Shown here: piece by piece, positions 29,974-38,923 of the stretch
How the letters are laid out: each line of letters begins with the position of its first letter
Position numbering within the stretch: the stretch's first letter is position 1
Assembly (NCBI GenBank): GCA_016872605.1
Contig: VGZI01000003.1
Location: 1-64,000 of the forward strand
DNA length: 64,000 bases
Direction: 5' to 3'
Source of the DNA: Planctomycetota bacterium
Lineage (GTDB): Bacteria > Planctomycetota > Planctomycetia > Gemmatales > Gemmataceae
The notes under the pieces: model-generated
Databases searched by the model: none
Seen by the model: the letters and a program-made list of their open reading frames with translations, nothing else
What the model was told of the DNA's origin: nothing
Program-made: the position numbers and the translations under genes

Positions 29974-30033
29974 TCAGAGCCTGAAGCGTTAGCGAAAGTG
30001 GGCCCAACTCTTCGCTTACGCTTCAGGCTCTGA
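29974..30033. repeat. Hairpin repeat TCAGAGCCTGAAGCG family, copy 2, encoding C-terminus of the HD protein
   Basis: tcagagcctgaagcgttagcgaa / ttcgcttacgcttcaggctctga. Confidence 0.9.
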
Positions 30034-30597
30034 TGTTTGACCTTGCGGTAGGCATAACTCCGCGGCGTGCGGCTTCATCGCGTCAATCACGAATTGTATA
30101 TGCTCCGTGAGATCGACGCCGAACTCAGCCGCGCCGCGAAGGATATCCTCCCGATTGACGGTTCGGGCGAAGCCTTTGGATTTCATTTTCTTTTTCACGC
30201 TGGAAGCGGTCATGTCGGTGATGCCGCCGGGGCGAACAAGCGCGGTCGCGGTGATGAAGCCGGCCAATTCATCGCAGGCGTACAGCGCCTTGTCGACGAG
30301 GTGGACGCGCGGGTAATCGGTCAGGTAGTCGGCATGCGACAGGATCGCGTAAATGACTTCCTCGGGATAACCGTGCCGGCGGAGAATTTCCGAGCCCTTG
30401 AGCGGATGATCGGGCGGATTGGGCCAGCGTTCGTAGTCGAAGTCATGCAAGAGGCCGACGATGCCCCAGAGTTCCTCGTCGGCGGAATGCTTGCGGGCGT
30501 AGGCGCGCATGGCGATTTCGACGGCCTGCATGTGCCGAACCAGGCCCGGATCGGTGACGAATTCGTTGAGCAATTGGAAGGCGTCGCGGCGGTTCAT
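30016..30597 (-). CDS. HD-domain hydrolase
   Basis: LWGIVGLLHDFDYERWPNPPDHPLKGSEILRRHGYP HD motif. Confidence 0.88.
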   Translation of the reverse strand: MNRRDAFQLLNEFVTDPGLVRHMQAVEIAMRAYARKHSADEELWGIVGLLHDFDYERWPNPPDHPLKGSEILRRHGYPEEVIYAILSHADYLTDYPRVHLVDKALYACDELAGFITATALVRPGGITDMTASSVKKKMKSKGFARTVNREDILRGAAEFGVDLTEHIQFVIDAMKPHAAELCLPQGQTSEPEA

Positions 30598-30828
30598 GGG
30601 AAGAGCGCTTGATTCGCTGGGCTATCCGCGGCCCAAGAAAATACGCCGTCTGGGCCATGGATTGGCGGCAATTTCCAAAAAAACGGCTGGACAGCGTGAT
30701 ATTACTTGTTAACGTGCCGTTTTCGTAGCATGGTAATTATAGAGACTGGGCGCAAAGCGAGCGCGCTGTGGGGCGTATCGTTCCAAATCCTGTCGATGAT
30801 GGGCGACCCGGTGTGCCTGCTGCTCGCC

Positions 30829-30858
30829 TTGGCGAAATCGCCGGCGATTACCTATAAT
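30829..30858 (+). promoter_or_regulatory. Putative sigma70-type promoter TTGGCG-N18-TATAAT
   Basis: Sequence match 25 bp upstream of PP2C start; not experimentally supported. Confidence 0.35.
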
Positions 30859-30882
30859 GCTCAAATCCCGCCTGAGGGACCA

Positions 30883-31668
30883 ATGGAACGGACCGGAGTC
30901 GGAGTCGCCGTGGAGCCCGGAGCCAATCGCATGCCGGACCTCGTTTTGCGCGTGGGAAGCCGATCCGCCCAGGGTGTGCGTTCCAATAATGAAGACAGTT
31001 TCGTCGTTGACCTGCCGCAACGTCTCTTCGTTGTCGCCGACGGCATGGGCGGCCAGGAACGCGGCGAAGTCGCCAGCACCATGGCGGTCGAGATCATTCC
31101 GCGGGCAGTTCACGCCCGGCTGGCCAGCAACGAACCCGCCGACCAGGCCCTGCTCTACGCCATGAAGGAAGCCAATGCGTTGATCGTCGAGGCGGGCCAA
31201 AGCCAGCCCGAAGGCCGCCGCATGGGCACGACCGCCGTCGTCGCCCTCCAGCACAACGGTCAGGTCTTCATCTCAAGCCTGGGCGATAGCCGGGCCTACT
31301 TGATTCGCGGCCACGACGTGCATCAGCTGACGGTCGATCATTCCGTCGCGCAAGCTCTCGTTGCCACCGGGGCGCTGACGCGCGAAGAAGCACGCTTCAG
31401 CCCGTATCAGCATGTACTGCACAAGTTCTTGGGCTGCTCCGAGTTGAACGGAGCGACGGAAGTGCATCCGTTTACTCCCGAGCCCGGAGATCGGCTCCTG
31501 CTCGCCACCGACGGCATGACCAATCACATCAGCGAAGAAGACCTCCGCATCGGCCCGACGCTCTTTCCCAACCCGCAAGACTGGGTCGACCATCTCGTCC
31601 AGAAAGCACTCGATCACGGCTCACGCGACAACGTTACCGGCATCGTCATCGCTTTCGAAGAGCGGTGA
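30883..31668 (+). CDS. PP2C-family Ser/Thr protein phosphatase
   Basis: GVRSNNEDSFVVD, LFVVADGMGGQERGEVAS, SLGDSRAYLIR, DGMTNHISEEDL, DHGSRDNVTGIVI. Confidence 0.95.
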   Translation: MERTGVGVAVEPGANRMPDLVLRVGSRSAQGVRSNNEDSFVVDLPQRLFVVADGMGGQERGEVASTMAVEIIPRAVHARLASNEPADQALLYAMKEANALIVEAGQSQPEGRRMGTTAVVALQHNGQVFISSLGDSRAYLIRGHDVHQLTVDHSVAQALVATGALTREEARFSPYQHVLHKFLGCSELNGATEVHPFTPEPGDRLLLATDGMTNHISEEDLRIGPTLFPNPQDWVDHLVQKALDHGSRDNVTGIVIAFEER

Positions 31669-31704
31669 TGCCCACACTTGCTTGCGCTTCGTGCTCAATC
31701 CCTG

Positions 31705-32574
31705 TCACGCCAAGCCGAGATTCCGTAGCACCTCCGCGCTCGACGGCACGCGATTCAAACAGTAGAAGTGAAAGCCTGCCACCCTCGGCATGAGCTTCGC
31801 GCAGAGCTCCGTGCACACCTCGACGCCCAACTTGCGCACCGATTCATCGTCCTCGGCGAATTGCTCGATCTTCTTGCGAATCGGGCTCGGCAACTTGGAT
31901 CCGCATAAGCTCGTGAAGCGTTTGATCTGAGCCGCGTTCAAAAACGGCAAGATACCGGGAACGATCGGAACCTTGATGTTGCGCTTGTTGCGCAAGTAGT
32001 CCTCCATGTCGAGAAAATCGCTCCAGTCGTAGAAGAGCTGGGTGATGAGAAACTCCGCGCCGGCTTCTACCTTCTGGGCAGCGATGTCCCAATCGGCATG
32101 CTTGAAACGCGCCTCGACGTGGCCCTCCGGGTAACACGCCGCGCCGATGCTGATTTGCGATCGGCCGCGGATAAAGCGAATCAAATCGGTGGCGTAGGAG
32201 AAGCCCCCTTCGACCGCCTGGAAGGTCGGCTGATCTTTGGGCGGATCGCCTCGCAGCGCAAGCACATTCTCGAAGCCGAGTTTGAGAATCTCGTCGAGAA
32301 AATTGCCGAGCATGCCCTGCGTGGAGCCGACGCAGGTGAGATGGGGCATCGATTCGGTCCCGTGCTGCTCGCGAATGCGTTGGACGATGCGCGTGGTCGT
32401 GTCGCGGGTGCTGCCGCCGGCGCCGTAGGTGACCGAGATAAACGCCGGTTTGAGTTGCTTCAGCCCCGGCACCGTGTCGCGAAACAGCACGGCCTCGGCT
32501 TCGTCGTTTTTCGGAGGAAAGAACTCAAACGAAATTGTCGGATTCGGGCTGTCATACAAGTCGCGAATTCGCAA
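31705..32574 (-). CDS. metF: 5,10-methylenetetrahydrofolate reductase
   Basis: ISFEFFPPKNDEAE, ISVTYGAGGSTRD, NVLALRGDPP, AEFLITQLFYD. Confidence 0.95.
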   Translation of the reverse strand: MRIRDLYDSPNPTISFEFFPPKNDEAEAVLFRDTVPGLKQLKPAFISVTYGAGGSTRDTTTRIVQRIREQHGTESMPHLTCVGSTQGMLGNFLDEILKLGFENVLALRGDPPKDQPTFQAVEGGFSYATDLIRFIRGRSQISIGAACYPEGHVEARFKHADWDIAAQKVEAGAEFLITQLFYDWSDFLDMEDYLRNKRNIKVPIVPGILPFLNAAQIKRFTSLCGSKLPSPIRKKIEQFAEDDESVRKLGVEVCTELCAKLMPRVAGFHFYCLNRVPSSAEVLRNLGLA

Positions 32575-32586
32575 GGCAACACCTGA

Positions 32587-32651
32587 GTAGGGTGCGTGAA
32601 ACGCACCATTTTGGGTTGGATGCTAGGCAAGGTGCGTTTCACGCACCCGAC
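32587..32651. repeat. Hairpin repeat GTAGGGTGCGTGAAACGCACC family, copy 2
   Basis: gtagggtgcgtgaaacgcaccatt ... aaggtgcgtttcacgcacccgac. Confidence 0.8.
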
Positions 32652-32719
32652 AGTATTTTATGGGAAATCAGCAATGGCGACGGTATCATGCCTACACCAT
32701 TACTTTCGGAGGATCTGCC

Positions 32720-33721
32720 ATGTTTCGGTCCGCGTTGACAGTCCTTGTGGTCCTGGGTGCGAGCGGCCTGGCACTCTCCGGCGGCGACGAGCCAAAGGTC
32801 GAAACCGCCGCCACCGTCTGTTTCCTCGAAGGCCCCGCGGTCGACGCCGACGGCAACGTCTTCTTCAGCGACATTGCTGGAAATCGCATCATGAAGATGG
32901 ATTCCAAGGGGGCGCTCAGCGTTTGGCGGGCCGATTCGGGACGCACCAACGGAAACTGCTTTGACGGGAAAGGCCGACTCATCTCTTGCGAAGGCGGCGA
33001 GCAGGGCGTCGGCCGACGACGCATCGTCCGCACCGATATGAAGACCGGCAAGATCACTGTGCTCACCGACAAATACCTCGGTCTGCGTTACAACGCTCCC
33101 AACGATGTCTGCGTTGACACCAAAGGTCGCGTTTGGTTCACAGATCCGTATTACGGGACCGACCGTACCCATCTCGAAATGGATGTCGAAGGCGTCTATC
33201 GCATCGATCAAGTCCCAGTCCCCGCGGAAATCGAAGCGTGGGCGACGACACGCGTCCTGTCGCAAAAAGAAATTCAGCGACCCAACGGCATCGCCATCAC
33301 CCCCGACGATAAAACCCTCTATGTTGTCGACAGCCATCCCAAGCCTGGCGGTAATCGCAAAATCTGGGCCTTCGACGTCGCCGACAACGGCGCGCTCTCC
33401 AAGCAACGCCTCGTTTACGACTTCGGCAAAGGCCGCGGCGGCGATGGCATGAAACTTGACATGGAGGGGAACCTCTGGGTCACCGCCGGCATCTCCGTCA
33501 AGCGAGGCCCCGGCGAAACCCTGGACAACCCGCCAGGCGTCTATGTCATCTCGCCCCAAGGCAAGTTGCTCAAGCGCCTCCCGATTCCGGAAAATCTCAT
33601 CACCAACCTAGCCTTCGGCGGCCCGGAACGCAAGACGCTATACGTGACGGCGGGCAAGACCGTGTACCGCATTCAGACCAGCGTGTCGGGGTACGCCCTA
33701 TATCCGGCGATCAGCAAATGA
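32720..33721 (+). CDS. Secreted SMP-30/gluconolactonase-like protein
   Basis: FLEGPAVDADGNVFFSDIAGNRIMKMD, NDVCVDTKGRVWFTDPYY, RPNGIAITPDDKTLYVVDS. Confidence 0.92.
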   Translation: MFRSALTVLVVLGASGLALSGGDEPKVETAATVCFLEGPAVDADGNVFFSDIAGNRIMKMDSKGALSVWRADSGRTNGNCFDGKGRLISCEGGEQGVGRRRIVRTDMKTGKITVLTDKYLGLRYNAPNDVCVDTKGRVWFTDPYYGTDRTHLEMDVEGVYRIDQVPVPAEIEAWATTRVLSQKEIQRPNGIAITPDDKTLYVVDSHPKPGGNRKIWAFDVADNGALSKQRLVYDFGKGRGGDGMKLDMEGNLWVTAGISVKRGPGETLDNPPGVYVISPQGKLLKRLPIPENLITNLAFGGPERKTLYVTAGKTVYRIQTSVSGYALYPAISK

Positions 33722-33755
33722 CCCGTTTGGCCCCGCCTCGAAGAGGCGGACGGTC

Positions 33756-34142
33756 AACTGATGGCACGGATAAAGAGAAAAGAGATCAATTGGACAGCGC
33801 CACTTTTGAAGCCCTGCGACGCCTGCGTACGGCGAACGAGCGTTGCTCACACTGGTTCCCGGTTTCGTTGCATTTCGGAAGGGGGGGCTGAGTGTGTGCG
33901 TGCAACGAATGCGCGCACGTGCTCTTTACTAAAGGAGTTACGTACCAAAAATGCGTTGCAGGGTGTTGGCCAAATTGAAAAAATGGCGCTGTCCAATTAA
34001 GGAAGTAGGAAAAGCACAAGAGAGTTGGCCTGTTCCGTATCTCCACGCTGCCGGTTGGTCACGGCCGTTTCCGTATCGCGTATCCGTGCGATCAGGTAAT
34101 CCGTGGTTGGTTCTTGATGTTCGCGGCTCAGCCGCGCTAGGC
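33756..34142 (-). repeat. Composite repeat B: ~388-bp repeat containing nested MITE-like element
   Basis: Reverse-complement counterpart of 54103-54490, homologous on both sides of the MITE (ACTGAtGGCACGGAT..AAAAGAGATCAA and GAAAAGCACAAGAGAGTTGG..CGCGGCTCAGCCGCGCTAGG). Confidence 0.85.
33790..33996 (-). mobile_element. MITE-like element copy B (207 bp)
   Basis: TTGGACAGCGCCA..TGGCGCTGTCCAA TIRs; aligns over its length with copies A and C in opposite orientation. Confidence 0.9.
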
Positions 34143-34147
34143 TCCCG

Positions 34148-34531
34148 GTGGTTCTTATTTCTGTCGAGTGGGCCGAGAAGTTTCGAAAAAAGGATCCCTG
34201 TAAGTTGCATGGCGTTCCATTGATCTACTCTTTTTATCCAACGCCTAAGATGACAGCACATTCTGGTGTATTCACTATCCATGCCTTTCCGTGGACCGAT
34301 CTACGGACTCCAAAGGCGAATGAGTACAAACTCAGCCACTGCGATATCGAATGCGGCGGCAGGTACGTTGTCCCGGCGTGCGACAAGCCGCAAATCCTCG
34401 CAAGTCTAGAGCGTCTTGGCGTCAATTCCCGTACGCTCATGGTAGACCTTGCCGGAATTGCAGAAGGGCTTTGGCGCTGTGAGTTGCCGAGGGACAACCA
34501 AGACGAACGAAAAAGACGCGGCTTGGTTTAG
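34148..34531 (+). pseudogene. N-terminally truncated FRG-domain-like fragment
   Basis: HSGVFTIHAFPWTDL...YVVPACDKPQILASLERLGVNSRTLMVDLAGIAEGLW resembles the C-terminal half of FRG domains; upstream half replaced by composite repeat B. Confidence 0.6.
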
Positions 34532-34639
34532 TAAACACGACAACTGAGTTCGAAATGATGAAGTGCTTGTGTCGTTTAGTTTACTGTTTAAGTTAATCGC
34601 TTCGCTGCGCAATCGAGCGATGTCCCTTCGCAATGTCCT

Positions 34640-36208
34640 TTACACCGCTCTTGGCCCCGCCTGGCGCACGTCGGCGCTGATTTGGCCTTCGAACGTCTTG
34701 AAATTGTTGCGGAAGAGATCGACCAGCTTGCGTGCTTGCTGATCGTAGGCGTGGCCGTCGGGCCAGGCGGCGCGCGGTTGCAGGAATTGGCTGGGAACAT
34801 CAGGGCAAGACTCGGGGACGAGGACGCCGAAGACCGGGTCGGGCCGAAAAGGCGCGGCATCAAGTTCCCCGGCAAGGGCGGCCGTGATCAAGCGGCGCGT
34901 CATCGCCAGGGGAAAGCGCTTGCCCACGCCGTAGGGTCCGCCGGTCCAGCCGGTGTTGACGAGCCAAACCTGGGCGTCGTGCTGGCTGACTCGCTGCTCC
35001 AACATGCGAGCGTATTCCACCGCGGGCCGAGGCAGAAACGGGGCGCCGAAGCAACTGCTGAACGTCGCCGTCGGCTCCTTGATCCCCGCCTCCGTGCCGC
35101 CGATCTTCGCCGTGTAACCCGAGAGAAAGTGATACTGCGCCTGCGCCGGTGTCAGCTTCGAGATCGGCGGCAGTACGCCAAACGCGTCGCAGGCCAGAAA
35201 AAGCAGATTTTTCGGATGCCCTCCACATGAACTCGCCTCGATGTTGTCGATGAAGTCGAGCGGATACGCGCAGCGGGTGTTCTCGGCGAGAGTTCCGTCG
35301 TCGTAATCGGGCACGCGCCGGCCATCGAGCACGACGTTTTCAAGAATGCTGCCGAAGCGGATGGCATTCCAAATCTGCGGCTCGCCGGTTTTGGAGAGGT
35401 GGATGCACTTGGCGTAGCAGCCTCCTTCGAAGTTGAAGACACCGGTGCTCGACCAGCCGTGCTCGTCGTCGCCGATGAGTTTGCGCGCTGGGTCGGCCGA
35501 CAGCGTTGTCTTGCCCGTTCCCGACAGGCCGAAGAGCAGCGCCGTATCGCCGACGGCGCCGACCGTGGCCGAGCAATGCATCGGGAAGACGTTGCGTGTC
35601 GGCATCCAATAGTTCAGATACGTGAACACCGATTTCTTGATCTCGCCTGCGTACGGCGTCCCCGCGATCAAAACGCGGTGCTCGTCCATGTCGAGTATCA
35701 CCGCTACATCCGAGCGCGTCTGATCCCGGCTCGGATCCAGCTTCATGTTCGGCACATGCAAAATGAGCAAGCTCGGCGTGAAGGCGGCGCATTCGTCCTC
35801 GGTCAACCGCCGCAACAGGCACTGGATGAACAGCACGTGCCAGGCATTCTCGCTGATGACGCGCACGCTGAGGCGTTGGACCGGGTCGGCGCAGGCCCAG
35901 GCGTCGTGGACGAAGACCGCGCGGTGCTGATAGTACGCCTTGGCCCGCTCCCAAAGCCTCTCGAAGTTGGCCGGCGTCATCGGCTGATTGACGGCGCCCC
36001 AGGCAATCTGCGTTTCGTTGACTGGGCGCCGCACCAGATACTTGTCCTTGGCGGCTCGCCCCGTGTACGGAACCGTATTGGCGACGAACGCTCCGTTGTC
36101 GGCCAACACCCCTTCCTTGCGGGCGAGCGCCATCTCGATGAGGACCGCCGGCGAGAGCTGAGCGTGAACTCGGCCAAGATTCACCAGTCCGTGGGTGCGC
36201 AAATCCAT
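34640..36208 (-). CDS. pckA: Phosphoenolpyruvate carboxykinase (ATP)
   Basis: GYTAKIGGTEAG, LLFGLSGTGKTTLSADP P-loop, IGDDEHGWSSTGVFNFEGGCYAKCI, NTGWTGGPYGVGKR. Confidence 0.97.
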   Translation of the reverse strand: MDLRTHGLVNLGRVHAQLSPAVLIEMALARKEGVLADNGAFVANTVPYTGRAAKDKYLVRRPVNETQIAWGAVNQPMTPANFERLWERAKAYYQHRAVFVHDAWACADPVQRLSVRVISENAWHVLFIQCLLRRLTEDECAAFTPSLLILHVPNMKLDPSRDQTRSDVAVILDMDEHRVLIAGTPYAGEIKKSVFTYLNYWMPTRNVFPMHCSATVGAVGDTALLFGLSGTGKTTLSADPARKLIGDDEHGWSSTGVFNFEGGCYAKCIHLSKTGEPQIWNAIRFGSILENVVLDGRRVPDYDDGTLAENTRCAYPLDFIDNIEASSCGGHPKNLLFLACDAFGVLPPISKLTPAQAQYHFLSGYTAKIGGTEAGIKEPTATFSSCFGAPFLPRPAVEYARMLEQRVSQHDAQVWLVNTGWTGGPYGVGKRFPLAMTRRLITAALAGELDAAPFRPDPVFGVLVPESCPDVPSQFLQPRAAWPDGHAYDQQARKLVDLFRNNFKTFEGQISADVRQAGPRAV

Positions 36209-36308
36209 GCTTATGTCCCGTGCAAGAAAAAATTCGGATCAGAAGGGTCGTCCGTATAATAGTATGATCCCGCCCGCCGCGAAAGAGACGTTTTCCACGA
36301 CGGCGCGC

Positions 36309-36370
36309 CGTTTAGCCGCTCGCCTTTGCGAGCGAGCACACAGCGCTCGCCAAAGGCGAGCGGCTAAACG
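36309..36370. repeat. Hairpin repeat CGTTTAGCCGCTCGCC...GGCGAGCGGCTAAACG
   Basis: Inverted arms cgtttagccgctcgcctttg(c)gagcg / cgctcgccaaaggcgagcggctaaacg. Confidence 0.85.
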
Positions 36371-36399
36371 GGTGTCGCCAACCTCCACAGGCCCGACGC

Positions 36400-38904
36400 A
36401 TGATTAGCTGGCAATATGGCGAGTTCCTTCTCAAAGGCATCTATTTCGGCCTTCTGGTCACGATCGCCTGGTTTGTGCCACGCTGGGACGAATTGGGCCT
36501 TATCGCCGCCTATACCGCCGGCGGCTTGTGTCTTTGCCTCGGCTGGGCGGCGTACGAGAAGATTCGCGAGGGCTATCGCATCGAAGGTCGGCTGCTCGGC
36601 TTCTTCATCTTCCTTTTGCTTGACCATCCCTACCTCGTTTATGCCGGGCTCGTCGGAGGCCTGGGCGTTGGGACCTTCTTGACATTTCACAGCCGACCGA
36701 TCCCCGAAGGCCAGGAAGCAATCCCGCTCGACGCGCTTTGGCCCGTGTTCGGCGGCGCGATTCTCGGCTACGTGTTTTACCAGTTGCGCCACGTGCAAGA
36801 CACGATGCAGCGCTTCTGGATCAGCCTGGCCATGATCGCCCTCCTCGTCGGCGGAGCAGCGGCGTTCTACTACTACAAGCCCGATGTCCTCCAGGCCGAC
36901 CAGCGCCAGATGATCGCGATTCTCCTGCTCGTCGGCATTCCCGGGTTCTACCTGCTCACCTTCTCTGGCCTGGTCGAGGAATCGGAAATCGAAATCGCCG
37001 CCATGTGTGCCGCGCTCGGCATTGCCATGTGGACGTTTCTCTCCACCATCAGCCCCGCGGTTGGCGGCGCGGTCGTCCTTCTGCCTTTGGCGCTTTACGT
37101 CTTCTACGCGGGCAGTTACATGCCGGCGATCCGCGTATTCAAGCATTCCTTGCGCGGCATGAGCTATCGCCAGATGGGACAGACCAAGCTGGCCCTGATC
37201 TCCTTGGGCCGAGCACTGCAACTCGACCCGGAGAACGAGTTGGCCCGCGAGCAGATGTGGGTGCTGCATCGCGATCTCGACTTCAACGAGTTGCACAGCC
37301 AGCCCGATCTCGTGCAATTCCTTCACTTCGATTTTTGCCTGGAACGGATCAGTCAAATGCTGCAATCCAAACCGACCGAGGAGCAACTCCGCGAAGCGTT
37401 CAAGATGCTCGACCTGATCACGAAGGAGCAGCCCGATATGGCCCCGATCTGCGCCTACTGGCGTGCGGTGGCCTATCTGCACCAGAAGGACGACGAAGCC
37501 GCCGCCCGCGAACTCGACAGCATCTTGAAACTGCCCCAATATCAAACTGCCGCTCGCACGTCCATACACTATGCCGCCTGGTATCTGGCGATGTTCGGGC
37601 ATCCCGACATGAAGTGGCGCGTCGCCGACCGCTTGCTGTTCATGCCCGGACATCGCATGGACGCCATCGCCGCCGTCGAAGCGCAGCTCGATGTCACGCC
37701 GCACGACACGGAAGCCTGGCGCATGAAGCGGGCGCTTTATGACCAAATCAACGAAGCCGAGTACTATTCGATGGTCCAGCCCGACCAGCCGATGCCACGT
37801 TTCCATCATGAGTATGCGAAGGACGTCGGCATGGGGTTGTTGGGTGATCGCACGCGCTGGCAGCGCGGTTGCGAGTATCTGCGCATCGCAGCTCACGGTC
37901 TGCCCCTGCAAGCGGCCAATATCTACATCAAGATCGGCCAGACGCACGACCTCTACGGCGACACCGCAGGCATGTGGGGCAACTACACCAAGGCCATGAA
38001 TCTGGGCCGAACGCTCGGCACCGAGAACATGGAGCAGGCCGATAAGGAAGGCCTCTTCATAAGCGTCAAGACGATCGGCGAGCTGGCCATGAAGCAGAAC
38101 CAGATCGACGTCGCCCTCGAAGCTTTCAAGTTCTACAGTCAGAGCGAAAACGCCGGCATCGAGACCTATCGCACGCTCGCCGAGCTCTTCGAACGCAAGG
38201 CCGAGGCATGCAAGACCGACCACGCCGAGCGCTCGCAGAATCTTTGGATGGCCGTGCATTGCCTGGAACACGCGCTGACCTACAACTCAGCCGATCCCGA
38301 CTTGGTGGCCCGCAAGGACCGCTACTATTATTCGATCACTCCGGAGGAGTTAAAGGGCAGGCTGGAAAACGTGCACAAGTGGTTCGACGTCGATTATTGC
38401 CGGGAGAAGGCGAACTGGATTCTCGAACGCTTCGGAGGCGACTTCGGCCTGCTCGATTGGGCGGTTCACTTGGCCGATCTGGCCCTGGCCGCGCAGCCCG
38501 GCAGCCATGCGGCCCGATTCATCAAGGCCCGCGTCCACCGCCTGCGCGGCGAAATCCCCGAGGCGATCGCTGTACTCGAGGAAATCCGTCAGCATCGGCC
38601 CGAGAAATTCGCCAACGAGGAGGAATCGAAGGCGTGGTACTTCGCCCATCGCATGCTGGGTGACCTGTATCTCGACGAGAAGCCGGGCGAGGCGATCACG
38701 TGCTTTCTGGAGTTCCGCCAGAGCGATGAGGCCGGCGCCGACACGTCCTTCAAGATGGGCAAGGCCTTCGAAGCCCTCGGCGACTTCGCGAAGGCGGCCG
38801 CGTGCTACAACGACGTTATCGTCTACGAAAACCATCCGCTCTACTACGAAGCCCGCGACGGGCTTGCTCGCGTCAAACGCGGCGGCGGCGCCGGTGCGGC
38901 GTGA
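36400..38904 (+). CDS. Large membrane protein with TPR-like repeats
   Basis: N-terminal hydrophobic segments followed by helical repeats (MGQTKLALISLGRALQLDPENELA, MGKAFEALGDFAKAAACYNDVI). Confidence 0.8.
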   Translation: MISWQYGEFLLKGIYFGLLVTIAWFVPRWDELGLIAAYTAGGLCLCLGWAAYEKIREGYRIEGRLLGFFIFLLLDHPYLVYAGLVGGLGVGTFLTFHSRPIPEGQEAIPLDALWPVFGGAILGYVFYQLRHVQDTMQRFWISLAMIALLVGGAAAFYYYKPDVLQADQRQMIAILLLVGIPGFYLLTFSGLVEESEIEIAAMCAALGIAMWTFLSTISPAVGGAVVLLPLALYVFYAGSYMPAIRVFKHSLRGMSYRQMGQTKLALISLGRALQLDPENELAREQMWVLHRDLDFNELHSQPDLVQFLHFDFCLERISQMLQSKPTEEQLREAFKMLDLITKEQPDMAPICAYWRAVAYLHQKDDEAAARELDSILKLPQYQTAARTSIHYAAWYLAMFGHPDMKWRVADRLLFMPGHRMDAIAAVEAQLDVTPHDTEAWRMKRALYDQINEAEYYSMVQPDQPMPRFHHEYAKDVGMGLLGDRTRWQRGCEYLRIAAHGLPLQAANIYIKIGQTHDLYGDTAGMWGNYTKAMNLGRTLGTENMEQADKEGLFISVKTIGELAMKQNQIDVALEAFKFYSQSENAGIETYRTLAELFERKAEACKTDHAERSQNLWMAVHCLEHALTYNSADPDLVARKDRYYYSITPEELKGRLENVHKWFDVDYCREKANWILERFGGDFGLLDWAVHLADLALAAQPGSHAARFIKARVHRLRGEIPEAIAVLEEIRQHRPEKFANEEESKAWYFAHRMLGDLYLDEKPGEAITCFLEFRQSDEAGADTSFKMGKAFEALGDFAKAAACYNDVIVYENHPLYYEARDGLARVKRGGGAGAA

Positions 38905-38923
38905 GACGGAACGAGGGGCAATC

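Noticed and set aside
33786-34046. Similar short ORFs within all three MITE copies (e.g. MEIRN.PTLLCF..WTAP..HPATHF)
   Set aside because: Similarity follows from the DNA repeat; frames differ in ends and contain no recognisable domain, so not called as a protein family.
36364-38271. 635-aa minus-strand ORF antisense to the TPR membrane protein
   Set aside because: Composition typical of an antisense shadow; the sense ORF is longer with coherent TM and TPR structure.
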